A DNA stretch of 64,000 nt from Euglena gracilis (lineage: Eukaryota > Euglenida > Euglenophyceae > Euglenales). Location of the stretch: the NCBI GenBank assembly GCA_039621445.1, contig CP154955.1, positions 38,109,123-38,173,122 of the forward strand, read 5' to 3'. The position numbers were made by a program, and so were the translations under genes. Below are positions 32,585 to 46,270 of the stretch, one piece after another (position 1 is the stretch's first letter; each line of letters opens with the position of its first letter). The notes under the pieces were generated by a model. It did not search any database, was not told the DNA's origin, and was given only the letters and a program-made list of their open reading frames with translations.

Positions 32585-32729
32585 TAAACACACTTTCCGT
32601 CCAATGTACACGTGTTGCAAAAAAAGAGTAAACACGATTTTCTGCAATGTAAACACACTTTCCTGACAATGTACACGCGTTCCAAACACGGTACATTTGG
32701 TGTTACAAATTAGAAATATTTTATAGGGT

Positions 32730-32935
32730 GGGGTTCGGGTCACGGGGGGGGGGTCACAGGGGGAACGCCACATTTTCGGTGGCCAAATCAGGAATCACCA
32801 AACATGACTTTTTTGGGGGGAAATCCACAAAATAGGAATCCCCACACCTGCCATTAGGACTTTTGACACCAAATTAGGGATCACCATCTCCAAATTTGCA
32901 AAATTTGTGCCTCAAAATTAGGAATCTAGTTAAAT
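32730..32935. repeat. Family E repeat, inverted copy
   Basis: Inverse counterpart of 25540-25860; shares CCACATTTTCGGTGGCCAAA and a series of GGAATC, CACCAAATTAGG and AAATTTGCAAAATT words in mirrored order. Confidence 0.6.
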
Positions 32936-32959
32936 GTTTCATTATATTAGACATCACCG

Positions 32960-33499
32960 GTGGGGTGGACCCGCAAATGCATTGCTGCTCGGGCGTTGTA
33001 CGCAACACCCGAGCAACAACTGGCCGGCGTGGAATCGGCCACTACACTAGGAGGCCCCTCCCTCGCAAGAACATTCCAACTTTTGGCAACTGTTCCCGCT
33101 CCGTTTCCGTCTCCCAATGGTGACATCTTATGTTCCCGTTGTGGTGTGAAAGTTGGCTTCCAACGTTGCTCCGTCTGTTTCCTGCGTCAGTTGTGCGGAC
33201 AAGTACCATTTTGTGAGCTCCCAAACGTCCCTGGAAATGCCCAGGATGTTTGTGACGCATTTCGTGATGTGCTTGTGTTCTGTTCCTGGCCAACAGGCCA
33301 CGAGGTGTTTGCAGTATGTGTCATGTGTCTGTGTACCTGCAACATGCATCTGCATACCCACCCCCCACAAAATGCCAACTTCCCGCCGCTGCGTTGCTCC
33401 TCGATTCTGTTCTCCGGTGTATCCTTCGTTCCATGCATTCTGGTTACCACAACCCCCCCCTTATTTGAGCACACCTACGCCAAAGGACCCCCAAATTAA
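32960..33499 (+). CDS. Cysteine-rich open frame, possible zinc-binding protein
   Basis: An uninterrupted plus-strand frame of 179 codons, the longest in the non-array part with ordinary composition. The first 55 codons include LYATPEQQLAGVESATTLGG. It then has two CxxC pairs, ILCSRCGVKVGFQRCSVCFL, a zinc-ribbon-like pattern. A donor, CAA|GTACCATT at 33202, may end the real exon there, since downstream codons are odd. A second frame from 33153 (VSCVSCADKYHF) is also open, so the exact exon structure is uncertain. The last 60 codons overlap the inverted-repeat element at 33442 and are not convincing. Confidence 0.4.
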   Translation: MGWTRKCIAARALYATPEQQLAGVESATTLGGPSLARTFQLLATVPAPFPSPNGDILCSRCGVKVGFQRCSVCFLRQLCGQVPFCELPNVPGNAQDVCDAFRDVLVFCSWPTGHEVFAVCVMCLCTCNMHLHTHPPQNANFPPLRCSSILFSGVSFVPCILVTTTPPLFEHTYAKGPPN

Positions 33500-33629
33500 G
33501 GGGGAGGGTCGAAAATTTGGCTTTGAGAGAGGACAAAAAATTTTCGGTGCCTTTGGCGCCAAAAAATTTTGCCCCAGACCCAAATGCAAAATTATGGGGG
33601 GTCAAATAAGGGGGGGGGGTTGTGGTACC
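33442..33629. mobile_element. Inverted-repeat element next to the array boundary
   Basis: The left end GGTTACCACAACCCCCCC then TTATTTGA and the right end TCAAATAAGG with a G run and GTTGTGGTACC are inverted over about 27 bp. The 130-bp interior holds TTTTCGGTGCCTTTGGCGCC, a palindrome also common in families A and D. It ends about 60 bp left of the first array unit. Confidence 0.7.
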
Positions 33630-36600
33630 ACCTCCCCCCCATATCTTCCTGTGAGCCGCGACCACCGCGGAAACTTTTTTTTTGCGCCGCGGCACACCCT
33701 AGTAGATTTCGCCTGAACCACCATTGCACACCTTTCTCTGTGCTCAGAGGAAGAGCACATTCGGTTTGTTTCGTTCGGTGATGGCCACCACAGCAGGAGA
33801 ACCTCCGTTTTTCTGCCACGCCAAAAGCGACGGGCTGTAAGGCAGGACTCGCCAACCACCACAAACCTGCTCGATGCCATTCTCCCGTCGCCCCCCTTAT
33901 GTCCCCCCACAAAGTTTACTTTTGAGGCATGCTTTCTGCTGTGCAGGTGAGGTCTGTTCCCTCCCAACTCCAATCAGCGTTACCTTGGGGCTTTGCCCAC
34001 CAAAAACCCCAGCCATTTGATGCTCCAATCATCATTTCCGCTGCAGAGATGAATGCGCTTCAACAGCCTTTTAATCCGGAGTTTCCACTGCCTTTCTGCC
34101 CGCTCAGAGTCAGCGACGAACAAAAATTGGGCAGAATCATAGGACTCATCAAAAACAATCATCATCGCAAAGGCCAACAAAACATTCTGCCCCACTTTTT
34201 GGAGCTCAGCAGACGCAAATATTGGACCGTGATTAAAAAAATGCAGTTCATTTTATGTTCTACCCCAGGGGGGGGGGGTCATTGGTGGCACATATTGTTT
34301 ATGCTGCATTGGGTGCATTGGGTGGGTTTTTACCCAGGGATGGCCTTTTCATGGCTCAGGGAGGTCGGGCTAAACAGGAATCCCGGTTTTTGCGTCTCAT
34401 GGAGGCAGGGCTGAACTTGAACCTTGGCAATCCTTTGGGTTGGATCTTTTGCCCCCCCCCCCCGCCCCACCATATGCTTCCCCAATTTTTCAGGGACGGA
34501 ATTCATAGATCAGGAATTTGCATGGGCGTGTGTGGCACCAACACACTTCTTGCTTGCTAATTGCTATGGTGGGGGTGGGTCAACCGCCCTCCCCCCTCCT
34601 ACACCAAGCCTTCCCATACAGCCAGGCATGGAGGGGCCCTAGCAGCTTTCACATAGACACACCCTAGTAGATTTCGCCTGAACCACCATTGCACACCTTT
34701 CTCTGTGCTCAGAGGAAGAGCACATTCGGTTTGTTTCGTTCGGTGATGGCCACCACAGCAGGAGAACCTCCGTTTTTCTGCCACGCCAAAAGCGACGGGC
34801 TGTAAGGCAGGACTCGCCAACCACCACAAACCTGCTCGATGCCATTCTCCCGTCGCCCCCCTTATGTCCCCCCACAAAGTTTACTTTTGAGGCATGCTTT
34901 CTGCTGTGCAGGTGAGGTCTGTTCCCTCCCAACTCCAATCAGCGTTACCTTGGGGCTTTGCCCACCAAAAACCCCAGCCATTTGATGCTCCAATCATCAT
35001 TTCCGCTGCAGAGATGAATGCGCTTCAACAGCCTTTTAATCCGGAGTTTCCACTGCCTTTCTGCCCGCTCAGAGTCAGCGACGAACAAAAATTGGGCAGA
35101 ATCATGGGACTCATCAAAAACAATCATCATCGCAAAGGCCAACAACAAAAAATTCTGCCGCACTTTTTGGAGCTCAGCAGACGCAAATATTGGACCGTGA
35201 TTAAAAGAATGCAGTTCATTTTATGTTCTACCCCAGGGGGGGTCATTGGTGGCACAGATTGTTTATGCTGCATTGGGTGCATTGGGTGGGTTTTTACCCA
35301 GGGATGGCCTTTTCATGGCTCAGGGAGGTCGGGCTAAACAGGAATCCCGGTTTTTGCGTCTCATGGAGGCAAGGCTGAACTTGAACCTTGGCAATCCTTT
35401 GGGTTGGATCTTTTGCCCCCCCCCCCGCCCCACCATATGCTTCCCCAATTTTTCAGGGACGGAATTTATAGATCAGGAATTTGCATGGGCGTGTGTGGCA
35501 CCAACACACTTCTTGCTTGCTAATTGCTATGGTGGGGGTGGGTCAACCGCCCTCCCCCCTCCTACACCAAGCCTTCCCATACAGCCAGGCATGGAGGGGC
35601 CCTAGCAGCTTTCCCATAGACACACCCTGGTGGATTTCGCCTGAACCACCATTGCACACCTTTCTCTGTGTGCTCAGAGGAAGAGCACATTCGGTTTGTT
35701 TCGTTCGGTGATGGCCACCACAGCAGGAGAACCTCCGTTTTTCTGCCACGCCAAAAGCGACGGGCTGTAAGGCAGGACTCGCCAACCACCACAAACCTGC
35801 TCGATGCCATTCTCCCGTCGCCCCCCTTATGTCCCCCCACAAAGTTTACTTTTGAGGCATGCTTTCTGCTGTGCAGGTGAGGTCTGTTCCCTCCCAACTC
35901 CAATCAACGTTACCTTGGGGCTTTGCCCACCAAAAACCCCAGCCATTTGATGCTCCAATCATCATTTCCGCTGCAGAGATGAATGCGCTTCAACAGCCTT
36001 TTAATCCAGAGTTTCCACTGCCTTTCTGCCCGCTCAGAGTCAGCGACGAACAAAAATTGGGCAGAATCATGGGACTCATCAAAAGCAATCATCATCGCAA
36101 AGGCCAACAACAAAAAATTCTGCCGCACTTTTTGGAGCTCAGCAGACGCAAATATTGGACCGTGATTAAAAGCATGCAGTTCATTTTATGTTCTACCCCA
36201 GGGGGGGTCATTGGTGGCACAGATTGTTTATGCTGCATTGGGTGCATTGGGTGGGTTTTTACCCAGGGATGGCCTTTTCATGGCTCAGGGAGGTCGGGCT
36301 AAACAGGAATCCCGGTTTTTGCGTCTCATGGAGGCAGGGCTGAACTTGAACCTTGGCAATCCTTTGGGTTGGATCTTTTGCCCCCCCCCCCGCCCCACCA
36401 TATGCTTCCCCAATTTTTCAGGGACGGAATTTATAGATCAGGAATTTGCATGGGCGTGTGTGGCACCAACACACTTCTTGCTTGCTAATTGCTATGGTGG
36501 GGGTGGGTCAACCGCCCTCCCCCCTCCTACACCAAGCCTTCCCATACAGCCAGGCATGGAGGGGCCCTAGCAGCTTTCCCATAGACACACCCTGGTGGAT

Positions 36601-39600
36601 TTCGCCTGAACCACCATTGCACACCTTTCTCTGTGTGCTCAGAGGAAGAGCACATTCGGTTTGTTTCGTTCGGTGATGGCCACCACAGCAGGAGAACCTC
36701 CGTTTTTCTGCCACGCCAAAAGCCACGGGCTGTAAGGCAGGACTCGCCAACCACCACAAACCTGCTCGATGCCATTCTCCCGTCGCCCCCCTTATGTCCC
36801 CCCACAAAGTTTACTTTTGAGGCATGCTTTCTGCTGTGCAGGTGAGGTCTGTTCCCTCCCAACTCCAATCAACGTTACCTTGGGGCTTTGCCCACCAAAA
36901 ACCCCAGCCATTTGATGCTCCAATCATCATTTCCGCTGCAGAGATGAATGAATGCGCTTCAACAGCCTTTTAATCCGGAGTTTCCACTGCCTTTCTGCCC
37001 GCTCAGAGTCAGCGACGAACAAAAATTGGGCAGAATCATGGGACTCATCAAAAACAATCATCATCGCAAAGGCCAACAACAAAAAATTCTGCCGCACTTT
37101 TTGGAGCTCAGCAGACGCAAATATTGGACCGTGATTAAAAGAATGCAGTTCATTTTATGTTCTACCCCAGGGGGGGTCATTGGTGGCACAGATTGTTTAT
37201 GCTGCATTGGGTGCATTGGGTGGGTTTTTACCCAGGGATGGCCTTTTCATGGCTCAGGGAGGTCGGGCTAAACAGGAATCCCGGTTTTTTGCGTCTCATG
37301 GAGGCAGGGCTGAACTTGAACCTTGGCAATCCTTTGGGTTGGATCTTTTGCCCCCCCCCCCACCATATGCTTCCCCAATTTTTCAGGGACGGAATTTATT
37401 GATCAGGAATTTGCATCGGCGTGTGTGGCACCAACACACTTCTTGCTTGCTAATTGCTATGGTGGGGGTGGGTCAACCGCCCTCCCCCCTCCTACACCAA
37501 GCCTTCCCATACAGCCAGGCATGGAGGGGCCCTAGCAGCTTTCCCATAGACACACCCTAGTAGATTTCGCCTGAACCACCATTGCACACCTTTCTCTGTG
37601 CTCAGAGGAAGAGCACATTCGGTTTGTTTCGTTCGGTGATGGCCACCACAGCAGGAGAACCTCCGTTTTTCTGCCACGCCAAAAGCGACGGGCTGTAAAG
37701 CAGGACTCGCCAACCACCACAAACCCCCTGCTCGATGCCATTCTCCCGTCGCCCCCCTTATGTCCCCCCACAAAGTTTACTTTTGAGGCATGCTTTCTGC
37801 TGTGCAGGTGAGGTCTGTTCCCTCCCAACTCCAATCAACGTTACCTTGGGGCTTTGCCCACCAAAAACCCCAGCCATTTGATGCTCCAATCATCATTTCC
37901 GCTGCAGAGATGAATGCGCTTCAACAGCCTTTTAATCCGGAGTTTCCACTGCCTTTCTGCCCGCTCAGAGTCAGCGACGAACAAAAATTGGGCAGAATCA
38001 TGGGACTCATCAAAAGCAATCATCATCGCAAAGGCCAACAAAACATTCTGCCGCACTTTTTGGAGCTCAGCAGACGCAAATATTGGACCGTGATTAAAAG
38101 AATGCAGTTCATTTTATGTTCTACCCCAGGGGGGGGGTCATTGGTGGCACATATTGTTTATGCTGCATTGGGTGCATTGGGTGGGTTTTTACCCAGGGAT
38201 GGCCTTTTCATGGCTCAGGGAGGTCGGGCTAAACAGGAATCCCGGTTTTTGCGTCTCATGGAGGCAGGGCTGAACTTGAACCTTGGCAATCCTTTGGGTT
38301 GGATCTTTTGCCCCCCCCCCCGCCCCACCATATGCTTCCCCAATTTTTCAGGGACGGAATTTATAGATCAGGAATTTGCATCGGCGTGTGTGGCACCAAC
38401 ACACTTCTTGCTTGCTAATTGCTATGGTGGGGGTGGGTCAACCGCCCTCCCCCCTACACCAAGCCTTCCCATACAGCCAGGCATGGAGGGGCCCTAGCAG
38501 CTTTCCCATAGACACACCCTAGTAGATTTCGCCTGAACCACCATTGCACACCTTTCTCTGTGCTCAGAGGAAGAGCACATTCGGTTTGTTTCGTTCGGTG
38601 ATGGCCACCACAGCAGGAGAACCTCCGTTTTTCTGCCACGCCAAAAGCGACGGGCTGTAAGGCAGGACTCGCCAACCACCACAAACCTGCTCGATGCCAT
38701 TCTCCCATCGCCCCCCTTATGTCCCCCCACAAAGTTTACTTTTGAGGCATGCTTTCTGCTGTGCAGGTGAGGTCTGTTCCCTCCCAACTCCAATCAACGT
38801 TACCTTGGGGCTTTGCCCACCAAAAACCCCAGCCATTTGATGCTCCAATCATCATTTCCGCTGCAGAGATGAATGCGCTTCAACAGCCTTTTAATCCGGA
38901 GTTTCCACTGCCTTTCTGCCCGCTCAGAGTCAGCGACGAACAAAAATTGGGCAGAATCATGGGACTCATCAAAAGCATCATCATCGCAAAGGCCAACAAA
39001 ACATTCTGCCGCACTTTTTGGAGCTCAGCAGACGCAAATATTGGACGTGATTAAAAGAATGCAGTTCATTTTATGTTCTACCCCAGGGGGGGGGGTCATT
39101 GGTGGCACATATTGTTTATGCTGCATTGGGTGCATTGGGTGGGTTTTTACCCAGGGATGGCCTTTTCATGGCTCAGGGAGGTCGGGCTAAACAGGAATCC
39201 CGGTTTTTGCGTCTCATGGAGGCAGGGCTGAACTTGAACCTTGGCAATCCTTTGGGTTGGATCTTTTGCCCCCCCCCCCGCCCCACCATATGCTTCCCCA
39301 ATTTTTCAGGGACGGAATTTATAGATCAGGAATTTGCATTGGGCGTGTGTGGCACCAACACACTTCTTGCTTGCTAATTGCTATGGTGGGGGTGGGTCAA
39401 CCGCCCTCCCCCCTACACCAAGCCTTCCCATACAGCCAGGCATGGAGGGGCCCTAGCAGCTTTCCCATAGACACACCCTGGAGGATTTCGCCTGAACCAC
39501 CATTGCACACCTTTCTCTGTGTGCTCAGAGGAAGAGCACATTCGGTTTGTTTCGTTCGGTGATGGCCACCACAGCAGGAGAACCTCCGTTTTTCTGCCAC

Positions 39601-42600
39601 GCCAAAAGCGACGGGCTGTAAGGCAGGACTCGCCAACCACCACAAACCTGCTCGATGCCATTCTCCCGTCGCCCCCCTTATGTCCCCCCACAAAGTTTAC
39701 TTTTGAGGCATGCTTTCTGCTGTGCAGGTGAGGTCTGTTCCCTCCCAACTCCAATCAACGTTACCTTGGGGCTTTGCCCACCAAAAACCCCAGCCATTTG
39801 ATGCTCCAATCATCATTTCCGCTGCAGAGATGAATGCGCTTCAACAGCCTTTTAATCCAGAGTTTCCACTGCCTTTCTGCCCGCTCAGAGTCAGCGACGA
39901 ACAAAAATTGGGCAGAATCATGGGACTCATCAAAAACAATCATCATCGCAAAGGCCAACAACAAAAAATTCTTCCGCACTTTTTGGAGCTCAGCAGACGC
40001 AAATATTGGACCGTGATTAAAAGAATGCAGTTCATTTTATGTTCTACCCCAGGGGGGGTCATTGGTGGCACAGATTGTTTATGCTGCATTGGGTGCATTG
40101 GGTGGGTTTTTACCCAGGGATGGCCTTTTCATGGCTCAGGGAGGTCGGGCTAAACAGGAATCCCGGTTTTTGCGTCTCATGGAGGCAAGGCTGAACTTGA
40201 ACCTTGGCAATCCTTTGGGTTGGATCTTTTGCCCCCCCCCCCCGCCCCACCATATGCTTCCCCAATTTTTCAGGGACGGAATTTATAGATCAGGAATTTG
40301 CATGGGCGTGTGTGGCACCAACACACTTCTTGCTTGCTAATTGCTATGGTGGGGGTGGGTCAACCGCCCTCCCCCCTCCTACACCAAGCCTTCCCATACA
40401 GCCAGGCATGGAGGGGCCCTAGCAGCTTTCCCATAGACACACCCTGGTGGATTTCGCCTGAACCACCATTGCACACCTTTCTCTGTGTGCTCAGAGGAAG
40501 AGCACATTCGGTTTGTTTCGTTCGGTGATGGCCACCACAGCAGGAGAACCTCCGTTTTTCTGCCACGCCAAAAGCGACGGGCTGTAAGGCAGGACTCGCC
40601 AACCACCACAAACCTGCTCGATGCCATTCTCCCGTCGCCCCCCTTATGTCCCCCCACAAAGTTTACTTTTGAGGCATGCTTTCTGCTGTGCAGGTGAGGT
40701 CTGTTCCCTCCCAACTCCAATCAACGTTACCTTGGGGCTTTGCCCACCAAAAACCCCAGCCATTTGATGCTCCAATCATCATTTCCGCTGCAGAGATGAA
40801 TGCGCTTCAACAGCCTTTTAATCCAGAGTTTCCACTGCCTTTCTGCCCGCTCAGAGTCAGCGACGAACAAAAATTGGGCAGAATCATGGGACTCATCAAA
40901 AACAATCATCATCGCAAAGGCCAACAACAAAAAATTCTGCCGCACTTTTTGGAGCTCAGCAGACGCAAATATTGGACCGTGATTAAAAGAATGCAGTTCA
41001 TTTTATGTTCTACCCCAGGGGGGGTCATTGGTGGCACAGATTGTTTATGCTGCATTGGGTGCATTGGGTGGGTTTTTACCCAGGGATGGCCTTTTCATGG
41101 CTCAGGGAGGTCGGGCTAAACAGGAATCCCGGTTTTTGCGTCTCATGGAGGCAAGGCTGAACTTGAACCTTGGCAATCCTTTGGGTTGGATCTTTTGCCC
41201 CCCCCCCCCGCCCCACCATATGCTTCCCCAATTTTTCAGGGACGGAATTTATAGATCAGGAATTTGCATGGGCGTGTGTGGCACCAACTTCTTGCTTGCT
41301 AATTGCTATGGTGGGGGTGGGTCAACCGCCCTCCCCCCTCCTACACCAAGCCTTCCCATACAGCCAGGCATGGAGGGGCCCTAGCAGCTTTCCCATAGAC
41401 ACACCCTGGTGGATTTCGCCTGAACCACCATTGCACACCTTTCTCTGTGTGCTCAGAGGAAGAGCACATTCGGTTTGTTTCGTTCGGTGATGGCCACCAC
41501 AGCAGGAGAACCTCCGTTTTTCTGCCACGCCAAAAGCGACGGGCTGTAAGGCAGGACTCGCCAACCACCACAAACCTGCTCGATGCCATTCTCCCGTCGC
41601 CCCCCTTATGTCCCCCCACAAAGTTTACTTTTGAGGCATGCTTTCTGCTGTGCAGGTGAGGTCTGTTCCCTCCCAACTCCAATCAACGTTACCTTGGGGC
41701 TTTGCCCACCAAAAACCCCAGCCATTTGATGCTCCAATCATCATTTCCGCTGCAGAGATGAATGCGCTTCAACAGCCTTTTAATCCGGAGTTTCCACTGC
41801 CTTTCTGCCCGCTCAGAGTCAGCGACGAACAAAAATTGGGCAGAATCATGGGACTCATCAAAAGCAATCATCATCGCAAAGGCCAACAAAACATTCTGCC
41901 GCACTTTTTGGAGCTCAGCAGACGCAAATATTGGACCGTGATTAAAAGAATGCAGTTCATTTTATGTTCTACCCCAGGGGGGGGGGTCATTGGTGGCACA
42001 GATTGTTTATGCTGCATTGGGTGCATTGGGTGGGTTTTTACCCAGGGATGGCCTTTTCATGGCTCAGGGAGGTCGGGCTAAACAGGAATCCCGGTTTTTG
42101 CGTCTCATGGAGGCAAGGCTGAACTTGAACCTTGGCAATCCTTTGGGTTGGATCTTTTGCCCCCCCCCCCGCCCCACCATATGCTTCCCCAATTTTTCAG
42201 GGACGGAATTTATAGATCAGGAATTTGCATGGGCGTGTGTGGCACCAACTTCTTGCTTGCTAATTGCTATGGTGGGGGTGGGTCAACCGCCCTCCCCCCT
42301 CCTACACCAAGCCTTCCCATACAGCCAGGCATGGAGGGGCCCTAGCAGCTTTCCCATAGACACACCCTGGTGGATTTCGCCTGAACCACCATTGCACACC
42401 TTTCTCTGTGTGCTCAGAGGAAGAGCACATTCGGTTTGTTTCGTTCGGTGATGGCCACCACAGCAGGAGAACCTCCGTTTTTCTGCCACGCCAAAAGCGA
42501 CGGGCTGTAAGGCAGGACTCGCCAACCACCACAAACCTGCTCGATGCCATTCTCCCGTCGCCCCCCTTATGTCCCCCCACAAAGTTTACTTTTGAGGCAT

Positions 42601-45499
42601 GCTTTCTGCTGTGCAGGTGAGGTCTGTTCCCTCCCAACTCCAATCAACGTTACCTTGGGGCTTTGCCCACCAAAAACCCCAGCCATTTGATGCTCCAATC
42701 ATCATTTCCGCTGCAGAGATGAATGCGCTTCAACAGCCTTTTAATCCGGAGTTTCCACTGCCTTTCTGCCCGCTCAGAGTCAGCGACGAACAAAAATTGG
42801 GCAGAATCATGGGACTCATCAAAAGCAATCATCATCGCAAAGGCCAACAAAACATTCTGCCGCACTTTTTGGAGCTCAGCAGACGCAAATATTGGACCGT
42901 GATTAAAAGAATGCAGTTCATTTTATGTTCTACCCCAGGGGGGGGGGGTCATTGGTGGCACAGATTGTTTATGCTGCATTGGGTGCATTGGGTGGGTTTT
43001 TACCCAGGGATGGCCTTTTCATGGCTCAGGGAGGTCGGGCTAAACAGGAATCCCGGTTTTTGCGTCTCATGGAGGCAGGGCTGAACTTGAACCTTGGCAA
43101 TCCTTTGGGTTGGATCTTTTGCCCCCCCCCCCCGCCCCACCACATGCTTCCCCAATTTTTCAGGGACGGAATTTATAGATCAGGAATTTGCATGGGCGTG
43201 TGTGGCACCAACACACTTCTTGCTTGCTAATTGCTATGGTGGGGGTGGGTCAACTGCCCTCCCCCCTACACCAAGCCTTCCCATACAGCCAGGCATGGAG
43301 GGGCCCTGGCAGCTTTCCCATAGACACACCCTAGTAGATTTTGCCTGAACCACCATTGCACACCTCCTCTGTGCTCAGAGGAAGAGCACATTCGGTTTGT
43401 TTCGTTCGGTGATGGCCACCACAGCAGGAGAACCTCCGTTTTTCTGCCACGCCAAAAGCGACGGGCTGTAAGGCAGGACTCGCCAACCACCACAAACCTG
43501 CTCGATGCCATTCTCCCGTCGCCCCCCTTATGTCCCCCCACAGAGTTTACTTTTGAAGCACGCTTCCTGGTGTGCAGGTGAGGTCTGTTCCCTCCTAAAT
43601 CCAATCAACGTTACCTTGGGGCTTTGCCCACCAAAAACCCCAGCCATTTGATGCTCCAATCATCATTTCCGCTGCAGAGATGAATGCGCTTCAACGGCCT
43701 TTTAATCCGGAGTTTCCACTGCCTTTCTGCCCGCTCAGAGTCAGCGACGAACAAAAATTGGGCAGAATCATGGGACTCATCAAAAGCAATCATCATCGCA
43801 AAGGCCAACAACAAAACGTTCTGCCGCACTTTTTGGAGCTCAGCAGACGCAAATATTGGACCGTGATTAAAAGAATGCAGCTCATTGTATGTTCTACCCC
43901 AGGGGGGGGGGTCATTGGTGGCACATATTGTTTATGCTGCATTGGGTGCATTGGGTGGGTTTTTACACAGGGATGGCCTTTTCATGGCTCAGGGAGGTCG
44001 GGCTAAACAGGAATCCCGGTTTTTGCGTCTCATGGAGGCAGGGCTGAACTTGAACCTTGGCAATCCTTTGGGTTGGATCTTTTGCCCCCCCACCATATGC
44101 TTCCCCAATTTTTCAGGGACGGAATTTATTGATCAGGAATTTGCATCGGCGTGTGTGGCACCAACACACTTCTGGCTTGCTAATTGCCATGGTGGGGGTG
44201 GGTCAACCGCCCTCCCCCCTACACCAAGCCTTCCCATACAGCCAGACATGGAGGGGCCCTAGCAGATTTCCCATAGACACACCCTAGTAGATTTCGCCTG
44301 AACCACCATTGCACACCTTTCTCTGTGCTCAGAGGAAGAGCACATTCGGTTTGTTTCGTTCGGTGATGGCCACCACAGCAGGAGAACCTCCGTTTTTCTG
44401 CCACGCCAAAAGCGACGGGCTGTAAGGCAGGACTCGCCAACCACCACAAACCCCCTGCTCGATGCCATTCTCCCGTCGCCCCCCTTATGCCCCGCCACAA
44501 AGTTTACTTTTGAGGCACGCTTCCTGCTGTGCAGGTGAGGTCTGTTCCCTCCCAACTCCAATCAACGTTACCTTGGGGCTTTGCCCACCAAAACCCCAGC
44601 CATTTGATGCTCCGATCATCATTTCCGCTGCAGAGATGAATGCGCTTCAACGGCCTTTTAATCCGGAGTTTCCACTGCCTTTCTGCCCGCTCAGAGTCAG
44701 CGACGAACAAAAATTGGGCAGAATCATGGGACTCATCAAAAGCAATCATCATCGCAAAGGCCAACAACAAAACGTTCTGCCGCACTTTTTGGAGCTCAGC
44801 AGACGCAAATATTGGACCGTGATTAAAAGAATGCAGTTCATTTTATGTTCTACCCCAGGGGGGGGGGGGTCATTGATGGCACATATTGTTTATGCTGCAT
44901 TGGGTGCATTGGGTGGGTTTCTATACAGGGATGGCCTTTTCATGGCTCAGGGAGGTCGGGCTAAACAGGAATCCCGGTTTTTGCGTCTCATGGAGGCAGG
45001 GCTGAACTTGAACCTTGGCAATCCTTTGGGTTGGATCTTTTGCCCCCCCACCATATGCTTCCCCAATTTTTCAGGGACGGAATTTATTGATCAGGAATTT
45101 GCATCGGCGTGTGTGGCACCAACACACTTCTTGCTTGCTAATTGCTATGGTGGGGGTGGGTCAACTGCCCTCCCCCCTACACCAAGCCTTCCCATACAGC
45201 CAGACATGGAGGGGCCCCAGCAGATTTCCCATAGACACACCCTAGTAGATTTCGCCTGAACCACCATTGCACACCTTTCTCTGTGCTCAGAGGAAGAGCA
45301 CATTCGGTTTGTTTCGTTCGGTGATGGCCACCACAGCAGGAGAACCTCCGTTTTTCTGCCACGCCAAAAGCGACGGGCTGTAAGGCAGGACTCGCCAACC
45401 ACCACAAACCCCACAAATTTGCTCGATGCCATTCTCCCGTCGCCCCCCTTATGTCCCGCCACAAAGTTTACTTTTGAGGCATGCTTTCTGCTGTGCAGG

Positions 45500-46270
45500 T
45501 GCTGTTCTTAGGTTTTGGGGCTTTGCCCACCAAAAACAGCTCCGATGCTCCAATCATCATTTTGCAGAGATGAATGCGCTTCAAAACGCTTCAGCTGCGC
45601 TAGGACAAAAAAATTGGGCAGAACATGGGGATCTCAAAAACAAATCATGAAATAGCAAAAAAAACGTAACTTTTTGGGGGGACTCGCAAAATATATGGAG
45701 GTAAAGAACAGCTGGCCCAGGAGGTAGACACAGGGGGGGCATTGGGTGAGGGCATCAGGATTGTTTTACCCTCATTGGGGCTTTAACAGGATTGTTTTGC
45801 ATTGCTCAGGGTCGGCTACAGAACCGGTGCCTTTCTGCCATCAGAGGCAGGCGAACCTTGGCAATCATGGGACCACCCCCCCGCCCATTCTGCCCCAATT
45901 TTTTGAGGGGACGGAAATAATTGGACTTTGTGCGTTCATTTTTGCACCAACCCCCATTCATTGTGGCACAAATTGTTAATGCTGCATTGGGGGTGGGTCT
46001 CAAGCCTTTTCATGCTCAGGGAGCGGGCTAAACAGCTTGCTCCCATAGGCAGGGCTGAACTTGAACCTTGGCAATCCTGGGGTGGATCTTTTGCCCCCCC
46101 TCCATATGCTTCCCCAATTTTTCAGGGACTGTGATCAGGAATGGCATCGGCTGTGTGGCACCAAACACACTTTTGCTTGCTAATTGCTATGGTGATGTCC
46201 CGCCTCCCCCCTACACCAAGCCTTCCCCTTACACAGGCAGGAGGCTAGCAGCTCCCATAGACACACCCGT
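45500..46270 (+). pseudogene. Degraded array unit
   Basis: This unit keeps the order of landmarks (TTTGCCCACCAAAAAC, AGAGATGAATGCGC, CCCCAATTTTT, TTGCTTGCTAATTG) but has dozens of small deletions and scrambled joins, with some landmarks appearing twice. No model exon remains open. It is either a decayed copy or an assembly or read-error artefact. Confidence 0.7.

Noticed and set aside
37790-38497. 235-240-codon plus-strand open frames in some units (also 44462-45259 and 50608-51330)
   Set aside because: They arise only where the poly-G and poly-C run lengths happen to be in phase; most units with other run lengths break them.
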